A stretch of 64,000 bases of DNA from JACKJP01 sp050249695 (lineage in GTDB: Bacteria; Pseudomonadota; Alphaproteobacteria; Rhizobiales; Tepidamorphaceae). The notes beneath the pieces are model-generated. The model saw nothing but the letters and a program-made list of their open reading frames with translations, was not told the DNA's origin and did no database searches. The DNA is taken from NCBI GenBank assembly GCA_050249695.1, contig JBFWQA010000003.1:248001-312000 (forward strand), in the 5' to 3' direction. Every line of letters starts with the position of its first letter. The first letter of the stretch is position 1. The translations under genes and the position numbers were made by a program. Of this stretch, positions 8,859-16,867 are shown in pieces.

Positions 8859-9701
8859 CTACGCTCCGGCCAGGGCTGGCTTACGCAACGCAGCTTCCCG
8901 CACCGGGCGCGTTCCGCGCAGCGGCGTGTCGGGCAGGATGAGTTCCTCGCTCGCTTCGCCATAGATGCCGCGCAGAAACTCGGCGGTCAGTTGCTCGCTG
9001 GGCCCGTCGAACGCAATCCTGCCGTCGGCGAGCGCGATCGTGCGCGGGCAGAAGCGGCGCGCATATTCGACCTGGTGGAGCGAGACGACGACGGTGATGC
9101 CGTCCTGCTCGTTGATCGCCGACAGCGTTTCCATGACCCGTTTGGCCGAGGCGGGATCGAGAGAGGCGATCGGCTCGTCGGCGAGGATGACCCGGGCTCC
9201 CTGAACGAGCGTGCGGGCGATGGCAGCGCGCTGCTGCTGACCGCCGGAAAGCGTGGATGCGCGCTGCAGCGCCTTGTCCGAGATACCGACGCGCGACAGC
9301 GCTTTCATCGCCGTCAGCTTGTGGTCGCGGCCGAACAGGCCGAGATTGCCGCGCCATCCGGGAACGCGGCTGAGCAGGCCGACCAGGACGTTCGACATGA
9401 CCGAGAGACGGCCGACAAGATTGAACTGCTGGAAGATGACGCCGATATCGCCCCGCAGATGCTGGGCACCGCTGGCGATTTTTCCGTTCTGCTGCATGAT
9501 ACGGCCATTGACGACGATGCAGCATGGAGAGGCATCGGATGTGACGAGCCCGGCGATATGGCGGATCAGGGTGGATTTGCCGGAGCCGGATGCGCCGATC
9601 AGCGCCACCATCTCTCCCGGTTCGATCCTTAGAGATACATCGTCGAGCGCCTTGCGGCTACGAAATGTCTTGCAGAGATTGTCCACCGAAATGGCAGCCA
9701 T
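8859..9701 (-). CDS. phnC: phosphonate ABC transporter ATP-binding protein PhnC
   Basis: This ABC ATPase of 280 residues energises phosphonate import. Walker A GASGSGKST is at about residues 36-44, the Q-loop lies in VIFQQFNLV, the signature is LSGGQQQR and Walker B is VILADEP. It is the first gene of the phnCDE-DUF1045-phnM-HD-phnN block. The ATG at 9701 has GGAG a few bases upstream, and a Pho-box candidate lies about 70 bp upstream. Confidence 0.94.
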   Translation of the reverse strand: MAAISVDNLCKTFRSRKALDDVSLRIEPGEMVALIGASGSGKSTLIRHIAGLVTSDASPCCIVVNGRIMQQNGKIASGAQHLRGDIGVIFQQFNLVGRLSVMSNVLVGLLSRVPGWRGNLGLFGRDHKLTAMKALSRVGISDKALQRASTLSGGQQQRAAIARTLVQGARVILADEPIASLDPASAKRVMETLSAINEQDGITVVVSLHQVEYARRFCPRTIALADGRIAFDGPSEQLTAEFLRGIYGEASEELILPDTPLRGTRPVREAALRKPALAGA

Positions 9702-9771
9702 CGCCGCTCTCCCGCATCATTGATTTCACCCCAGCGATACCGCAGGCAGGTAACGCCAACTTTGCGTTTTG

Positions 9772-9789
9772 ATGACGGTTTGATGAAAT
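9772..9789 (-). promoter_or_regulatory. candidate Pho box upstream of phnC
   Basis: On the minus strand the 18 bp read ATTTCATCAAACCGTCAT: two 7-mers in direct repeat with a 4-bp spacer (11-bp period). Against CTGTCAT the repeats match 5/7 and 6/7. It points toward phnC, 70 bp from the start codon. The -10 downstream is weak, as expected for an activator-dependent promoter. Confidence 0.7.
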
Positions 9790-9981
9790 GCCGGGATGGG
9801 CAGGCTCACCTGCGCCCGGGCGGTCGCTGCGATTGCCTGTTTTGGGGGCATATGGGCTTTGCTGCACATTTTGCCGTCACAGCGACCTCGGGGCGAACAT
9901 CCTGACGTAGGCCGCCACCTTCCTGCCAAGCTATTGTGATGAATGAGATTTTCCAACCGGATCCAGTCGCAGCGCGGAGGT

Positions 9982-9997
9982 TGGCATGGCTGTTGCT
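9982..9997 (+). promoter_or_regulatory. sigma-54-type promoter of the guanidine operon
   Basis: TGGCATGGCTGTTGCT matches the -24/-12 consensus TGGCACG-N4-TTGCW with one mismatch and keeps the GG-N10-GC spacing. Initiation about 12 bp after the -12 GC would fall near 10007, just before the riboswitch aptamer, a position that supports the call. Confidence 0.72.
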
Positions 9998-10013
9998 AAC
10001 TCGATTCAAGTGC

Positions 10014-10118
10014 AGCGCGCCTAGGGTTCCGGTTTCCGAAGGAAATGTCTGGTCCGAGAGGTGCACGCGGGCCGCAGACAACCGGCCGGCGACACGGCGG
10101 GACAAAATCCCGGGAGTT
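10014..10118 (+). ncRNA. guanidine-I (ykkC) riboswitch aptamer
   Basis: Three conserved blocks of the ykkC/guanidine-I class occur in order and with normal spacing: CCTAGGGTTCCG (10020-10031), CTGGTCCGAGAG (10049-10060) and ACACGGCGGGACAAAATCCC near 10092-10111, followed by GGGAG. These are the invariant blocks of the Rfam family as I recall it. The aptamer lies about 120 bp before the first gene of a transporter plus ureohydrolase operon. The class is an ON switch for guanidine. Confidence 0.93.
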
Positions 10119-10156
10119 AACTGCACGGGTTTGCGGCGCGCAAACTTGGCTCCCGG
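10110..10156 (+). promoter_or_regulatory. riboswitch expression platform (alternative stem)
   Basis: CCGGGAG (10110-10116), the 3' end of the aptamer, is perfectly complementary to CTCCCGG (10150-10156). The enclosed segment has its own stem GTTTGC/GCAAAC (10129-10134 with 10140-10145). Pairing of the outer arms would disrupt the aptamer, as expected for a ligand-dependent switch. No U-tract follows, so output could be Rho-dependent or translational. Confidence 0.6.
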
Positions 10157-10240
10157 CTTCGTGCGCTCGGCAAGACCCTGACGAAAATCGCCGTCTTCGC
10201 AGAAGAGGGACGGCCGCGAACACAGGAAGGGCTTAGACGC

Positions 10241-11311
10241 ATGAACAGGAATTTCCTCAAATCGATCTGCCTCGCCGCGGCGCTCGCGCTGCCGCTCGCA
10301 CCCTTGTCGGTCCAGGCGGCGGAGAAGACGAAATTCAAGGTCTGCTGGTCGATCTATGTAGGCTGGATGCCCTGGGGCTACCTCAAGGATTCCGGCATCA
10401 TGAAAAAGTGGGCCGACAAATACGGCATCGACGTCGAGATCGTGCAGATCAACGACTATGTGGAATCGATCAATCAGTACACGGCAGGCGAATATGACGG
10501 CTGCTCCATGACCAATATGGACGCTCTTTCAATTCCGGCCGGCGGGGGCGTCGACACGACGGCGCTGATCGTGGGCGACTATTCGAACGGCAATGACGGC
10601 ATCATCCTGAAAGACAAGAAGACGCTGGCCGACATCAAGGGCCAGAAGGTCAACCTGGTCGAGCTCTCGGTCTCGCACTATCTGCTCGCCCGCGCGCTCG
10701 AGACGGTCGGTCTGTCCGAGAAGGACATCACCGTAGTCAACACGTCCGACGCCGACATGATCGCCGCCTACGCGACGCCCGACGTCACCGCCGTCGTGAC
10801 CTGGAATCCGCTCCTTTCGGAGATCCTGACCCAGGACAACGCGACCGAGGTGTTCAACAGCTCCGGGATTCCCGGCGAGATCATCGACATCATGATGGTC
10901 AATACCGAAACGCTGAAGGACAATCCCGATTTCGGCAAGGCACTGGTCGGTGCCTGGTACGAGCTGATGGGTATCATGTCTTCCGACAGCGAAGAGGGGA
11001 AAAAGGCGCGCACGGCGATGGCCGAGGCGTCGGGCACCGATCTCGCCGGCTATGACGCGCAGCTCTCGACCACCAAGATGTTCTATACGCCCGCCGAGGG
11101 GGTCGCCTTCACCAGCGCCGCCGAGCTGCCCAAGACGATGCAGTTCGTCGCCGAGTTCCTGTTCGACAAGGGCATTCTCGGCGAGGGCGCGCCGAGCCCG
11201 GAATTCGTCGGTGTCGAATTCCCCGACGGGTCGATCTACGGCGACAAGAACAATGTCAAGCTTCGCTTCGATACGACGTACATGAAGATGGCGGCCGACG
11301 GCGGCCTCTGA
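10241..11311 (+). CDS. ABC transporter substrate-binding protein, probable guanidine uptake
   Basis: This periplasmic binding protein of 356 residues is of the NrtA/TauA/SsuA type and resembles the family found next to urea carboxylase genes (TIGR03427), many of which are now linked to guanidine riboswitches. A signal peptide covers residues 1-27 and ends at VQA. The mature start KFKVCWSIYVGWMPWGY is typical. It is the first gene after the guanidine-I riboswitch, with AGGAAGG 11 bp before the ATG. The guanidine substrate is inferred from the riboswitch and the downstream hydrolase. Confidence 0.85.
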   Translation: MNRNFLKSICLAAALALPLAPLSVQAAEKTKFKVCWSIYVGWMPWGYLKDSGIMKKWADKYGIDVEIVQINDYVESINQYTAGEYDGCSMTNMDALSIPAGGGVDTTALIVGDYSNGNDGIILKDKKTLADIKGQKVNLVELSVSHYLLARALETVGLSEKDITVVNTSDADMIAAYATPDVTAVVTWNPLLSEILTQDNATEVFNSSGIPGEIIDIMMVNTETLKDNPDFGKALVGAWYELMGIMSSDSEEGKKARTAMAEASGTDLAGYDAQLSTTKMFYTPAEGVAFTSAAELPKTMQFVAEFLFDKGILGEGAPSPEFVGVEFPDGSIYGDKNNVKLRFDTTYMKMAADGGL

Positions 11312-11320
11312 CAGACTGGC

Positions 11321-11350
11321 GCAGCCGCGGCCCTGACCGGTCGCGGCTGC
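11321..11350 (+). other. intercistronic hairpin after the binding-protein gene
   Basis: GCAGCCGCG (11321-11329) pairs perfectly with CGCGGCTGC (11342-11350) across a 12-nt loop. There is no U-tract. Such hairpins behind binding-protein genes often stabilise the upstream message and lower permease expression. Confidence 0.6.
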
Positions 11351-11366
11351 CTGTTCCGGGACCGTC

Positions 11367-12188
11367 ATGCGCATCATCAATCGCACACCCTCCCGCCGAA
11401 CCGCGGTCTTGCTGGGCCTGCTGCCCTTCGCGGCCGCGATCCTCGCCTATGCGGTCGGCAGCCACTATCGCAGGCTGGATAACCCTGCCGACAAGCTGCT
11501 CCCCTCGCTCGGCGACATGGCATCCACCTTCTGGTCGATGGCCTTCGTCGCAGACAAGCGCAGCGGAGACTACCTGCTGCTCGGCGATACGCTCGACAGC
11601 CTCTGGCGGCTTGGGGCGGGCGTCGGCACCGCCACCCTGATCGCCCTGGTCCTCGGCATCGCCATCGGCTTCGTGCCGCATGTGCGCGGCAGCCTCGCGC
11701 CCTTCATCGCCAGTTTCTCGCTGATCCCCCCGATCACGATCCTGCCCATTCTCTTCATCATTTTCGGGCTCGGCGAAGCCTCCAAGATCGCCCTCATCGT
11801 CGTCGGAACCGCGCCGGTGATGGTGCGCTCGGTCGCTCAGTCGGTGATGAACATCCCGCGTGAACTCATCATCAAGGCCGAGACGCTCGGCGCCTCCGTC
11901 TGGCAGATGGTGACGCGTCTCGTGCTGCCGCAGATGCTGCCGCACCTGATCACCGCGATCCGCCTCGGCCTCGTGCCGGCCTGGATCTTTCTGATATCGG
12001 CCGAAGCGATCGCCTCGACCTCCGGCCTCGGCTACCGGATATTTCTGGTCCGCCGTTACCTCGCAATGGACGTGATCCTGCCCTATGTCTTCTGGATCAC
12101 CCTGCTCGCCTATCTGATTGACCGATTGCTTCTGCTCGTTTCCAGACGCGCCTTCGCCTGGCACCACGCGGGAGGCAACAGCCTGTGA
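11367..12188 (+). CDS. ABC transporter permease of the guanidine operon
   Basis: This inner-membrane permease of 273 residues is of the SsuC/TauC/NrtB class, with about six hydrophobic segments and an EAA loop around IIKAETLGASVWQMVTRLVLP. It pairs with the preceding binding protein and the following ATPase. Its TGA overlaps the GTG start of the ATPase gene (12185-12188), so the two are coupled. The first 25 residues include a basic cytoplasmic N-terminus. Confidence 0.88.
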   Translation: MRIINRTPSRRTAVLLGLLPFAAAILAYAVGSHYRRLDNPADKLLPSLGDMASTFWSMAFVADKRSGDYLLLGDTLDSLWRLGAGVGTATLIALVLGIAIGFVPHVRGSLAPFIASFSLIPPITILPILFIIFGLGEASKIALIVVGTAPVMVRSVAQSVMNIPRELIIKAETLGASVWQMVTRLVLPQMLPHLITAIRLGLVPAWIFLISAEAIASTSGLGYRIFLVRRYLAMDVILPYVFWITLLAYLIDRLLLLVSRRAFAWHHAGGNSL

Positions 12189-12973
12189 CCACGCCCCCCA
12201 AGGTCTCCGTCAGAAACGTCTCCATGCGCTTCGGCGACGTGCTGGTGCTCGAGCGCCTCAACCTCGACATCGCCGCCGGAACCTTCTGCACCATCGTCGG
12301 CGCGTCGGGATGCGGCAAGTCGACGTTCCTGCAGATGCTGCTTTCCAACACGAAGCCGACCGGCGGCAAGATCGAACTCGATGGCGCGCCTCTCCCCGAC
12401 GAACCGACGCCCGACCGTGGCATCGTCTTTCAGCGCTATTCGGTCTTTCCGCATCTGACGGTCGAGGACAATCTCATCCTTGCCGACGAATTCGCCGCCT
12501 CTCGCTTCACGGGAAAGCTCTTCGGCGGCGCCCGCCGGAAGGCGCGCGCGAACGTGGCTGAAACGCTGGAGCGGATCGGCCTGGCGCCCGCGGCGAAACG
12601 CTATCCCGCGCAGCTTTCCGGCGGCATGCAGCAGCGCCTCGCCATCGCCCAGGCATTGCTCAAGAAGCCGGCCATCCTTTTGCTTGATGAACCCTTCGGC
12701 GCGCTCGATCCGGGTATCCGCAACGACATGCAGGAACTCCTCCTGCAGCTCTGGCGCGAACAGGAAATGACCGTCTTCATGGTCACCCACGATATCCAGG
12801 AGGCATTCAGGCTGGGGACCAGAATGCTCGTCTTCGACAAGGTCCGCCATGATCCGGACGCACCGGAAGCCTATGGCGCGACGATCACCTACGATTTAAG
12901 GCTCAAGGACAGAGCCAGTGAACCGCCGCCCGCAATGGGTGCGCTGCTGCCTGGTACCACCGCCTCCGTGTGA
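12185..12973 (+). CDS. ABC transporter ATP-binding protein of the guanidine operon
   Basis: This ATPase of 262 residues is of the SsuB/TauB/NrtD type. Walker A GASGCGKST is near residues 39-47, the signature is LSGGMQQR and Walker B is ILLLDEP, followed by the D-loop LDPG and switch His in TH. It starts with GTG inside the permease stop codon. About 45 residues beyond the ABC core (from near VRHDPDAPEAYG) are characteristic of the urea-carboxylase/guanidine-linked subgroup rather than taurine ATPases; this is a recollection. Confidence 0.88.
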   Translation: MTTPPKVSVRNVSMRFGDVLVLERLNLDIAAGTFCTIVGASGCGKSTFLQMLLSNTKPTGGKIELDGAPLPDEPTPDRGIVFQRYSVFPHLTVEDNLILADEFAASRFTGKLFGGARRKARANVAETLERIGLAPAAKRYPAQLSGGMQQRLAIAQALLKKPAILLLDEPFGALDPGIRNDMQELLLQLWREQEMTVFMVTHDIQEAFRLGTRMLVFDKVRHDPDAPEAYGATITYDLRLKDRASEPPPAMGALLPGTTASV

Positions 12974-12990
12974 AAAGAGGAAATCTTCCC

Positions 12991-14229
12991 ATGCACGATC
13001 CGTTCATCCACCAGCCGCACAGGCAGAGCCGCAGGGCCGGATTGCTGATGCGCGAACCCCGCGGCCATTCGCACCATCCCGATTTCGACAAGATGCAGCT
13101 GCGCGGCTGGAAAGCGGCGGAAAAGGAAGGCACGCTTTCGCGCGCCGCCTGGCAGAAGGAGAAGCAGTGGGCGCTGCGTATGGGCCTGACCGGCTCGGAC
13201 TCGCTGACCGACAAATCGATCCCGACTTTCTCACGCGGCGAACTGCCGCATTATGCCGGCATCAACACCTTCCTGAAGGCGCCCTATATCGAGGACGTGA
13301 CGAAGGTCGGCCATTACGACGCGGCGGTCGTCGGCATTCCCTTCGATGGCGGCACCACCTATCGTCCCGGCACCCGTTTCGGTCCGCAGGGCGTGCGCAA
13401 GATCTCCGCCCTCTACAATCCCTACAATTACGAGATGGGCATCGATCTGCGTGAACAGATGACCCTCTGCGATGTCGGCGATGTCTTCACCATCCCCGCC
13501 AATATCGAGAAGACCTTCGACCAGATCAGCCGCGCGGTCAGCCATGTCTTCTCGTCGGGCGCGCTGCCGGTCATGATCGGCGGCGACCATTCGATCGGCT
13601 TTCCCTGCGTGCGCGGCATCGCGCAATGCACTTCGAAGCGCATCGGCATCGTTCATTTCGACCGTCATATCGACATCCAGGAAAAGGACCTCGACGAGCG
13701 GATGCACACGACGCCCTGGTTCCACGCGACCAATCTCGCCAATGTTCCGGCGGTCAATCTGGTGCAGGTCGGCATCGGCGGCTGGCAGGTTCCGCGCGAA
13801 GGCGTGGAGGAAGCACGCCGGCGCAACACCAACATCTTTACCATCCGCGACATCGAGGAACTCGGTCTTGCCGAGACGGCGGCGCGCGCCCTCGAACTTG
13901 CATGGAAGGACGCCGACGCCGTCTATATCTCGTTCGATATCGACAGCGTCGATTGCGGCTTCGTGCCCGGCACCGGCTGGCCCGAGCCCGGCGGCTTCCT
14001 GCCGCGCGAGGCGCTGGAACTTGTCTCGCTGGTGGCCGCCGAGGGCATATGCGGGCTGGAGGTCGTCGAGGTCTCGCCGCCTTACGACACGTCCGACATC
14101 ACCGCCCTGCTCGCCACCCGCGTCATCGTCGACGTGCTCGGCACGCTCGTCTCCCACGGCAAGATGGGCTCCCACAAAGGCATCATCGACAAACCCGTGA
14201 CGATTCCGCACGGGCCGGATGTGGAGTAG
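12991..14229 (+). CDS. gdmH: guanidine hydrolase (GdmH-like ureohydrolase, probably Ni-dependent)
   Basis: This 412-residue ureohydrolase carries an N-terminal extension of about 90 residues before the arginase/agmatinase core. Metal ligands are visible at H200 (GGDH), D224/H226/D228 (FDRHID) and D316/D318 (FDIDS), with PGTGWPEPGG at 326-335. The second motif reads DRHxD where agmatinases have DAHxD. A guanidine-I riboswitch heads the operon, so hydrolysis of guanidine to urea and ammonia is much more likely than agmatine. The ATG at 12991 has AGAGGAAA 8 bp upstream; an upstream GTG at 12970 would add 7 residues. Nickel use is inferred from GdmH and the adjacent His-rich gene. Confidence 0.82.
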   Translation: MHDPFIHQPHRQSRRAGLLMREPRGHSHHPDFDKMQLRGWKAAEKEGTLSRAAWQKEKQWALRMGLTGSDSLTDKSIPTFSRGELPHYAGINTFLKAPYIEDVTKVGHYDAAVVGIPFDGGTTYRPGTRFGPQGVRKISALYNPYNYEMGIDLREQMTLCDVGDVFTIPANIEKTFDQISRAVSHVFSSGALPVMIGGDHSIGFPCVRGIAQCTSKRIGIVHFDRHIDIQEKDLDERMHTTPWFHATNLANVPAVNLVQVGIGGWQVPREGVEEARRRNTNIFTIRDIEELGLAETAARALELAWKDADAVYISFDIDSVDCGFVPGTGWPEPGGFLPREALELVSLVAAEGICGLEVVEVSPPYDTSDITALLATRVIVDVLGTLVSHGKMGSHKGIIDKPVTIPHGPDVE

Positions 14230-14233
14230 CGCC

Positions 14234-14740
14234 ATGAGCCACGGGCATCATCACCACCATCATCACGCCCACGATCATCATCATGACCATGACCACGATC
14301 ACGCGGAGGGGGCTCACCACCATCATCACGAGCACGGCCCCGGCCATAACCATCCGGGTGGCGCCGATCACCTTCATTCGCATGTCCACGGCGGGTCGGA
14401 ACGCGAGCGTGTCGAGGAACTTCAAGTCCTCGCAACGGCATTCATCGACGGATTTCGCGCCGCCGAGGACAAGACGAGCTATCTGCGACTCGCGGGCATT
14501 CCGTTTCAACGTCTCGGCAGCGACGGCCTGACCCTGCATCTGGTCGATGCCGCCATCAATGCGAACTGGCAGATCGGTACGGCCTCGCCCGCATTTGCGA
14601 CCCGCGAACTGGTCTACATGCCGTTCCCCGGTCAGATGGTGACCAGCCGCGAGACGATGGTGTTCACCTATGTCTCGCTGACCGAACGGGCTGATGTCGA
14701 GCTGTCGACACTGCTGGAAGAGAGGCTGGAAGACAGGTGA
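14234..14740 (+). CDS. histidine-rich protein, candidate metal chaperone of the guanidine hydrolase
   Basis: This 168-residue protein has 27 histidines in its first 54 residues, interspersed with Asp, Glu and Gly, then a folded-looking domain of about 110 residues (from ERERVEEL onward) that I do not recognise. The tail suits binding of Ni or another divalent metal, as in UreE, HypB or SlyD tails. It starts 4 bp after the ureohydrolase stop and ends the operon. Known GdmH enzymes need HypA/HypB-like chaperones, which are absent here, so this protein may supply or store the metal; that is inference. Confidence 0.7.
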   Translation: MSHGHHHHHHHAHDHHHDHDHDHAEGAHHHHHEHGPGHNHPGGADHLHSHVHGGSERERVEELQVLATAFIDGFRAAEDKTSYLRLAGIPFQRLGSDGLTLHLVDAAINANWQIGTASPAFATRELVYMPFPGQMVTSRETMVFTYVSLTERADVELSTLLEERLEDR

Positions 14741-14749
14741 CCCGGCCCG

Positions 14750-15364
14750 TCAACCGCCATATTTGGCGACAAACGCCTCGGCCTCAAGCGACCTGAAATC
14801 GTCGAGCGCGATGCGGAGCCTGGCATGGTCCCAGTTCCACCAGGCCATCGCGTCGAGCCTTTCTGCGAGCGCGCGGGGAAAGCGCTCGCGGATCGGCTGC
14901 GCCGGCACGCCGCCGACGATGGTGTAAGGCGCGACATCTTTGCTTACGACCGCACCCGCACCGATCACCGCGCCGTTGCCGACGGTGATGCCGGGCAGGA
15001 TCGTCGCGCCGTGACCGATCCAGATATCGTGCCCGATCGTCACCTTGTGGTCCCGGCGCCAGGCGAAGAAGCCGGCCTCGTGTTCTGCATCCGGCCAGTA
15101 GTCCGAGGCCCGGTAGGTGAAGTGATGCAGCGTTGCCCGCCATACCGGATGATTGGTGGCGTTGATCCGCACGGCCGCCGCGATGTTGGCGAACTTGCCG
15201 ATCGTCGCGCACCAGGCTGAGCAATCCTGCATGAGATAGGAATAATCGCCGATCTCGCATTCGCTGATGCGCGTGCGTTCGGCGACTTCCGTAAAGCGGC
15301 CGAGAACGGAGTGGCTTACCTCGGCGCTCGGATGGACAAGAGGGGTTTCGCTGAGCCGCGTCAT
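14750..15364 (-). CDS. phosphonate-operon hexapeptide-repeat acyltransferase
   Basis: This 204-residue left-handed beta-helix protein belongs to the family found in C-P lyase operons (TIGR03308), similar to chloramphenicol/xenobiotic acetyltransferases. Hexapeptide repeats are clear in IGHDIWIGHGATILPGITVG and the following turns. It may acetylate aminophosphonates before C-P cleavage, the task of PhnO elsewhere; this is inference. Its ATG overlaps the phnL stop, and it is the last gene of the phnG-L block. Only 9 bp separate it from the convergent His-rich gene, with no clear terminator. Confidence 0.85.
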   Translation of the reverse strand: MTRLSETPLVHPSAEVSHSVLGRFTEVAERTRISECEIGDYSYLMQDCSAWCATIGKFANIAAAVRINATNHPVWRATLHHFTYRASDYWPDAEHEAGFFAWRRDHKVTIGHDIWIGHGATILPGITVGNGAVIGAGAVVSKDVAPYTIVGGVPAQPIRERFPRALAERLDAMAWWNWDHARLRIALDDFRSLEAEAFVAKYGG

Positions 15365-16071
15365 CAGGCGACGCGCTCCGCGCCCGTGAAATCCGCGACC
15401 TCGATGATCCGGTCGGCGATGGCGTCGCGCACCTCCTCGTCATGGAAGATCGCGACGATGGCGGCGCCGGCCGCCTTCTTCTCCCCGATCATCTTCAGGA
15501 CGATTTCCCGATTGGCCGCGTCGAGCGACGCGGTCGGCTCGTCGAGCAGCAGCAGATCGTAGGAAGGCAGGAAGCCGCGCGCGATGTTCACCCGCTGTTG
15601 CTCGCCCCCGGAGAAGGTCGCAGGGGGCAGGTCCCAGAGCCGCTCGGGCAGGTTGAGACGCGCCAGCAATGCGCGTGCGGCAACCCTTGCCTCGTCCCTG
15701 TCCCCGCCCTGCACGAGGGCCGGCTCGGCGACGATATCGACGGCGCTGACGCGCGGGATGACCCTCAGGAACTGGCTGACATAGCCGATCGTGTCGCGTC
15801 TCAATGCGATGATCTTGCGCGGGTCGGCCGTCACGATGTTGGTCATCGTATCCCTCTCGCGGATAAGGATTTCGCCCGCATTGGCACGATAGTTGGCGTA
15901 GATCATGCGCAGCAGCGAGCTCTTTCCCGCCCCCGAAGGGCCGGCGAGCGCGACGCATTCTCCCTCGCAGACCGAAAGGCTGGCGCCCTTCGTCACCGGA
16001 ATAACGGCGCCGTCCTGGAGATGCAGCGTAAAAGACTTGTCGAGACCGCAAATACGTAAACGTTCGTGCAT
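15364..16071 (-). CDS. phnL: C-P lyase complex ABC-type protein PhnL
   Basis: This ABC ATPase-like subunit of 235 residues belongs to the carbon-phosphorus lyase system. Walker A GPSGAGKSS, the signature FSGGEQQRV and Walker B LLLLDEP are intact. PhnL is needed with PhnG, H and I to form ribosyl 1-phosphonate 5-triphosphate from ATP. The stop overlaps the downstream acyltransferase ATG, and only 4 bp separate it from phnK. Confidence 0.92.
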   Translation of the reverse strand: MHERLRICGLDKSFTLHLQDGAVIPVTKGASLSVCEGECVALAGPSGAGKSSLLRMIYANYRANAGEILIRERDTMTNIVTADPRKIIALRRDTIGYVSQFLRVIPRVSAVDIVAEPALVQGGDRDEARVAARALLARLNLPERLWDLPPATFSGGEQQRVNIARGFLPSYDLLLLDEPTASLDAANREIVLKMIGEKKAAGAAIVAIFHDEEVRDAIADRIIEVADFTGAERVA

Positions 16072-16075
16072 GAGA

Positions 16076-16867
16076 TCAGGCCTGCAGGATGGAGGATACG
16101 AGGAGCTGCGAATATTCGGCCTGCGGGTCGTCGAGCACCTGGTCGGTCAGCCCTTCGTCCACGACGGTGCCGCCGCGCATCACGAGCATCCGGTGCGACA
16201 GCAGCCGCGCCACGGCGAGATCGTGGGTGACGATCACCACCGCGATGGAAAGGTCGGCGACAAGGCCGCGCAGAAGATCGAGCAGGCGCGCCTGCACCGA
16301 CACGTCGAGCCCGCCGGTCGGTTCGTCCATGAACACCAGCCTCGGTCCGGTGACGAGATTTCGCGCGATCTGCAGGCGCTGGCGCATGCCGCCGGAGAAC
16401 TGGCGCGGCATGTCGTCGATCCGGTCGTTGGCGATCTCGACCCGGCCGAGCCAATCGGTCGCCTGGCTGCGGATATTGCCATAGTGGCGAGCGCCGACGG
16501 CCATCAGCCTTTCGCCGACATTGGCGCCGGCGGAGACATTCATGCGCAGCCCGTCCGCCGGGTTCTGGCGCACGAAACCCCAGTCGGTGCGCATCAGCAG
16601 GCGTCGTTCAGCCTCCGACAGGCGGATGACGTCGCGCATCCGTCCATCGCGCATCCGGTATTCGATGCTTCCGGCGGTTGGCGTCAGGTCCCCCCAGAGG
16701 CACGATAGCAGCGTCGTCTTGCCCGAACCGGACTCGCCCACGACGGCGAGCACTTCGCCGGGCCAGAGCTCGAACGACACGTCGCGGCAGCCAGTTCGCG
16801 CGCCATAGAACTTGGTCAGCCGGTTGACCCGCAGCAGCGGGCCGTCCTGCACCTCGTCTTCAGCCAT
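16076..16867 (-). CDS. phnK: C-P lyase complex ABC-type protein PhnK
   Basis: This ABC protein of 263 residues binds the PhnGHIJ core. Walker A GESGSGKTT, the signature FSGGMRQRL and Walker B LVFMDEP are intact. The ATG at 16867 (MAEDEV) was chosen over an upstream in-frame ATG because the extra residues would lie within the conserved end of phnJ. The start overlaps the phnJ stop by 8 bp. Confidence 0.92.
   Translation of the reverse strand: MAEDEVQDGPLLRVNRLTKFYGARTGCRDVSFELWPGEVLAVVGESGSGKTTLLSCLWGDLTPTAGSIEYRMRDGRMRDVIRLSEAERRLLMRTDWGFVRQNPADGLRMNVSAGANVGERLMAVGARHYGNIRSQATDWLGRVEIANDRIDDMPRQFSGGMRQRLQIARNLVTGPRLVFMDEPTGGLDVSVQARLLDLLRGLVADLSIAVVIVTHDLAVARLLSHRMLVMRGGTVVDEGLTDQVLDDPQAEYSQLLVSSILQA

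Noticed and set aside
9863..9879. TGCACATTTTGCCGTCA as an NtrC site upstream of the guanidine promoter
   Set aside because: Only the first half fits TGCAC; the second half does not form the expected palindrome.
12970..12990. GTG start adding 7 residues to the guanidine hydrolase
   Set aside because: The GTG overlaps the ATPase stop, but the best ribosome binding site (AGAGGAAA) lies between it and the ATG at 12991. Coupling through the GTG cannot be excluded.
14219..14233. Upstream ATG for the histidine-rich gene
   Set aside because: It would start inside the ureohydrolase stop region and add five residues without a better ribosome binding site; the ATG at 14234 gives the MSHGHHH start.
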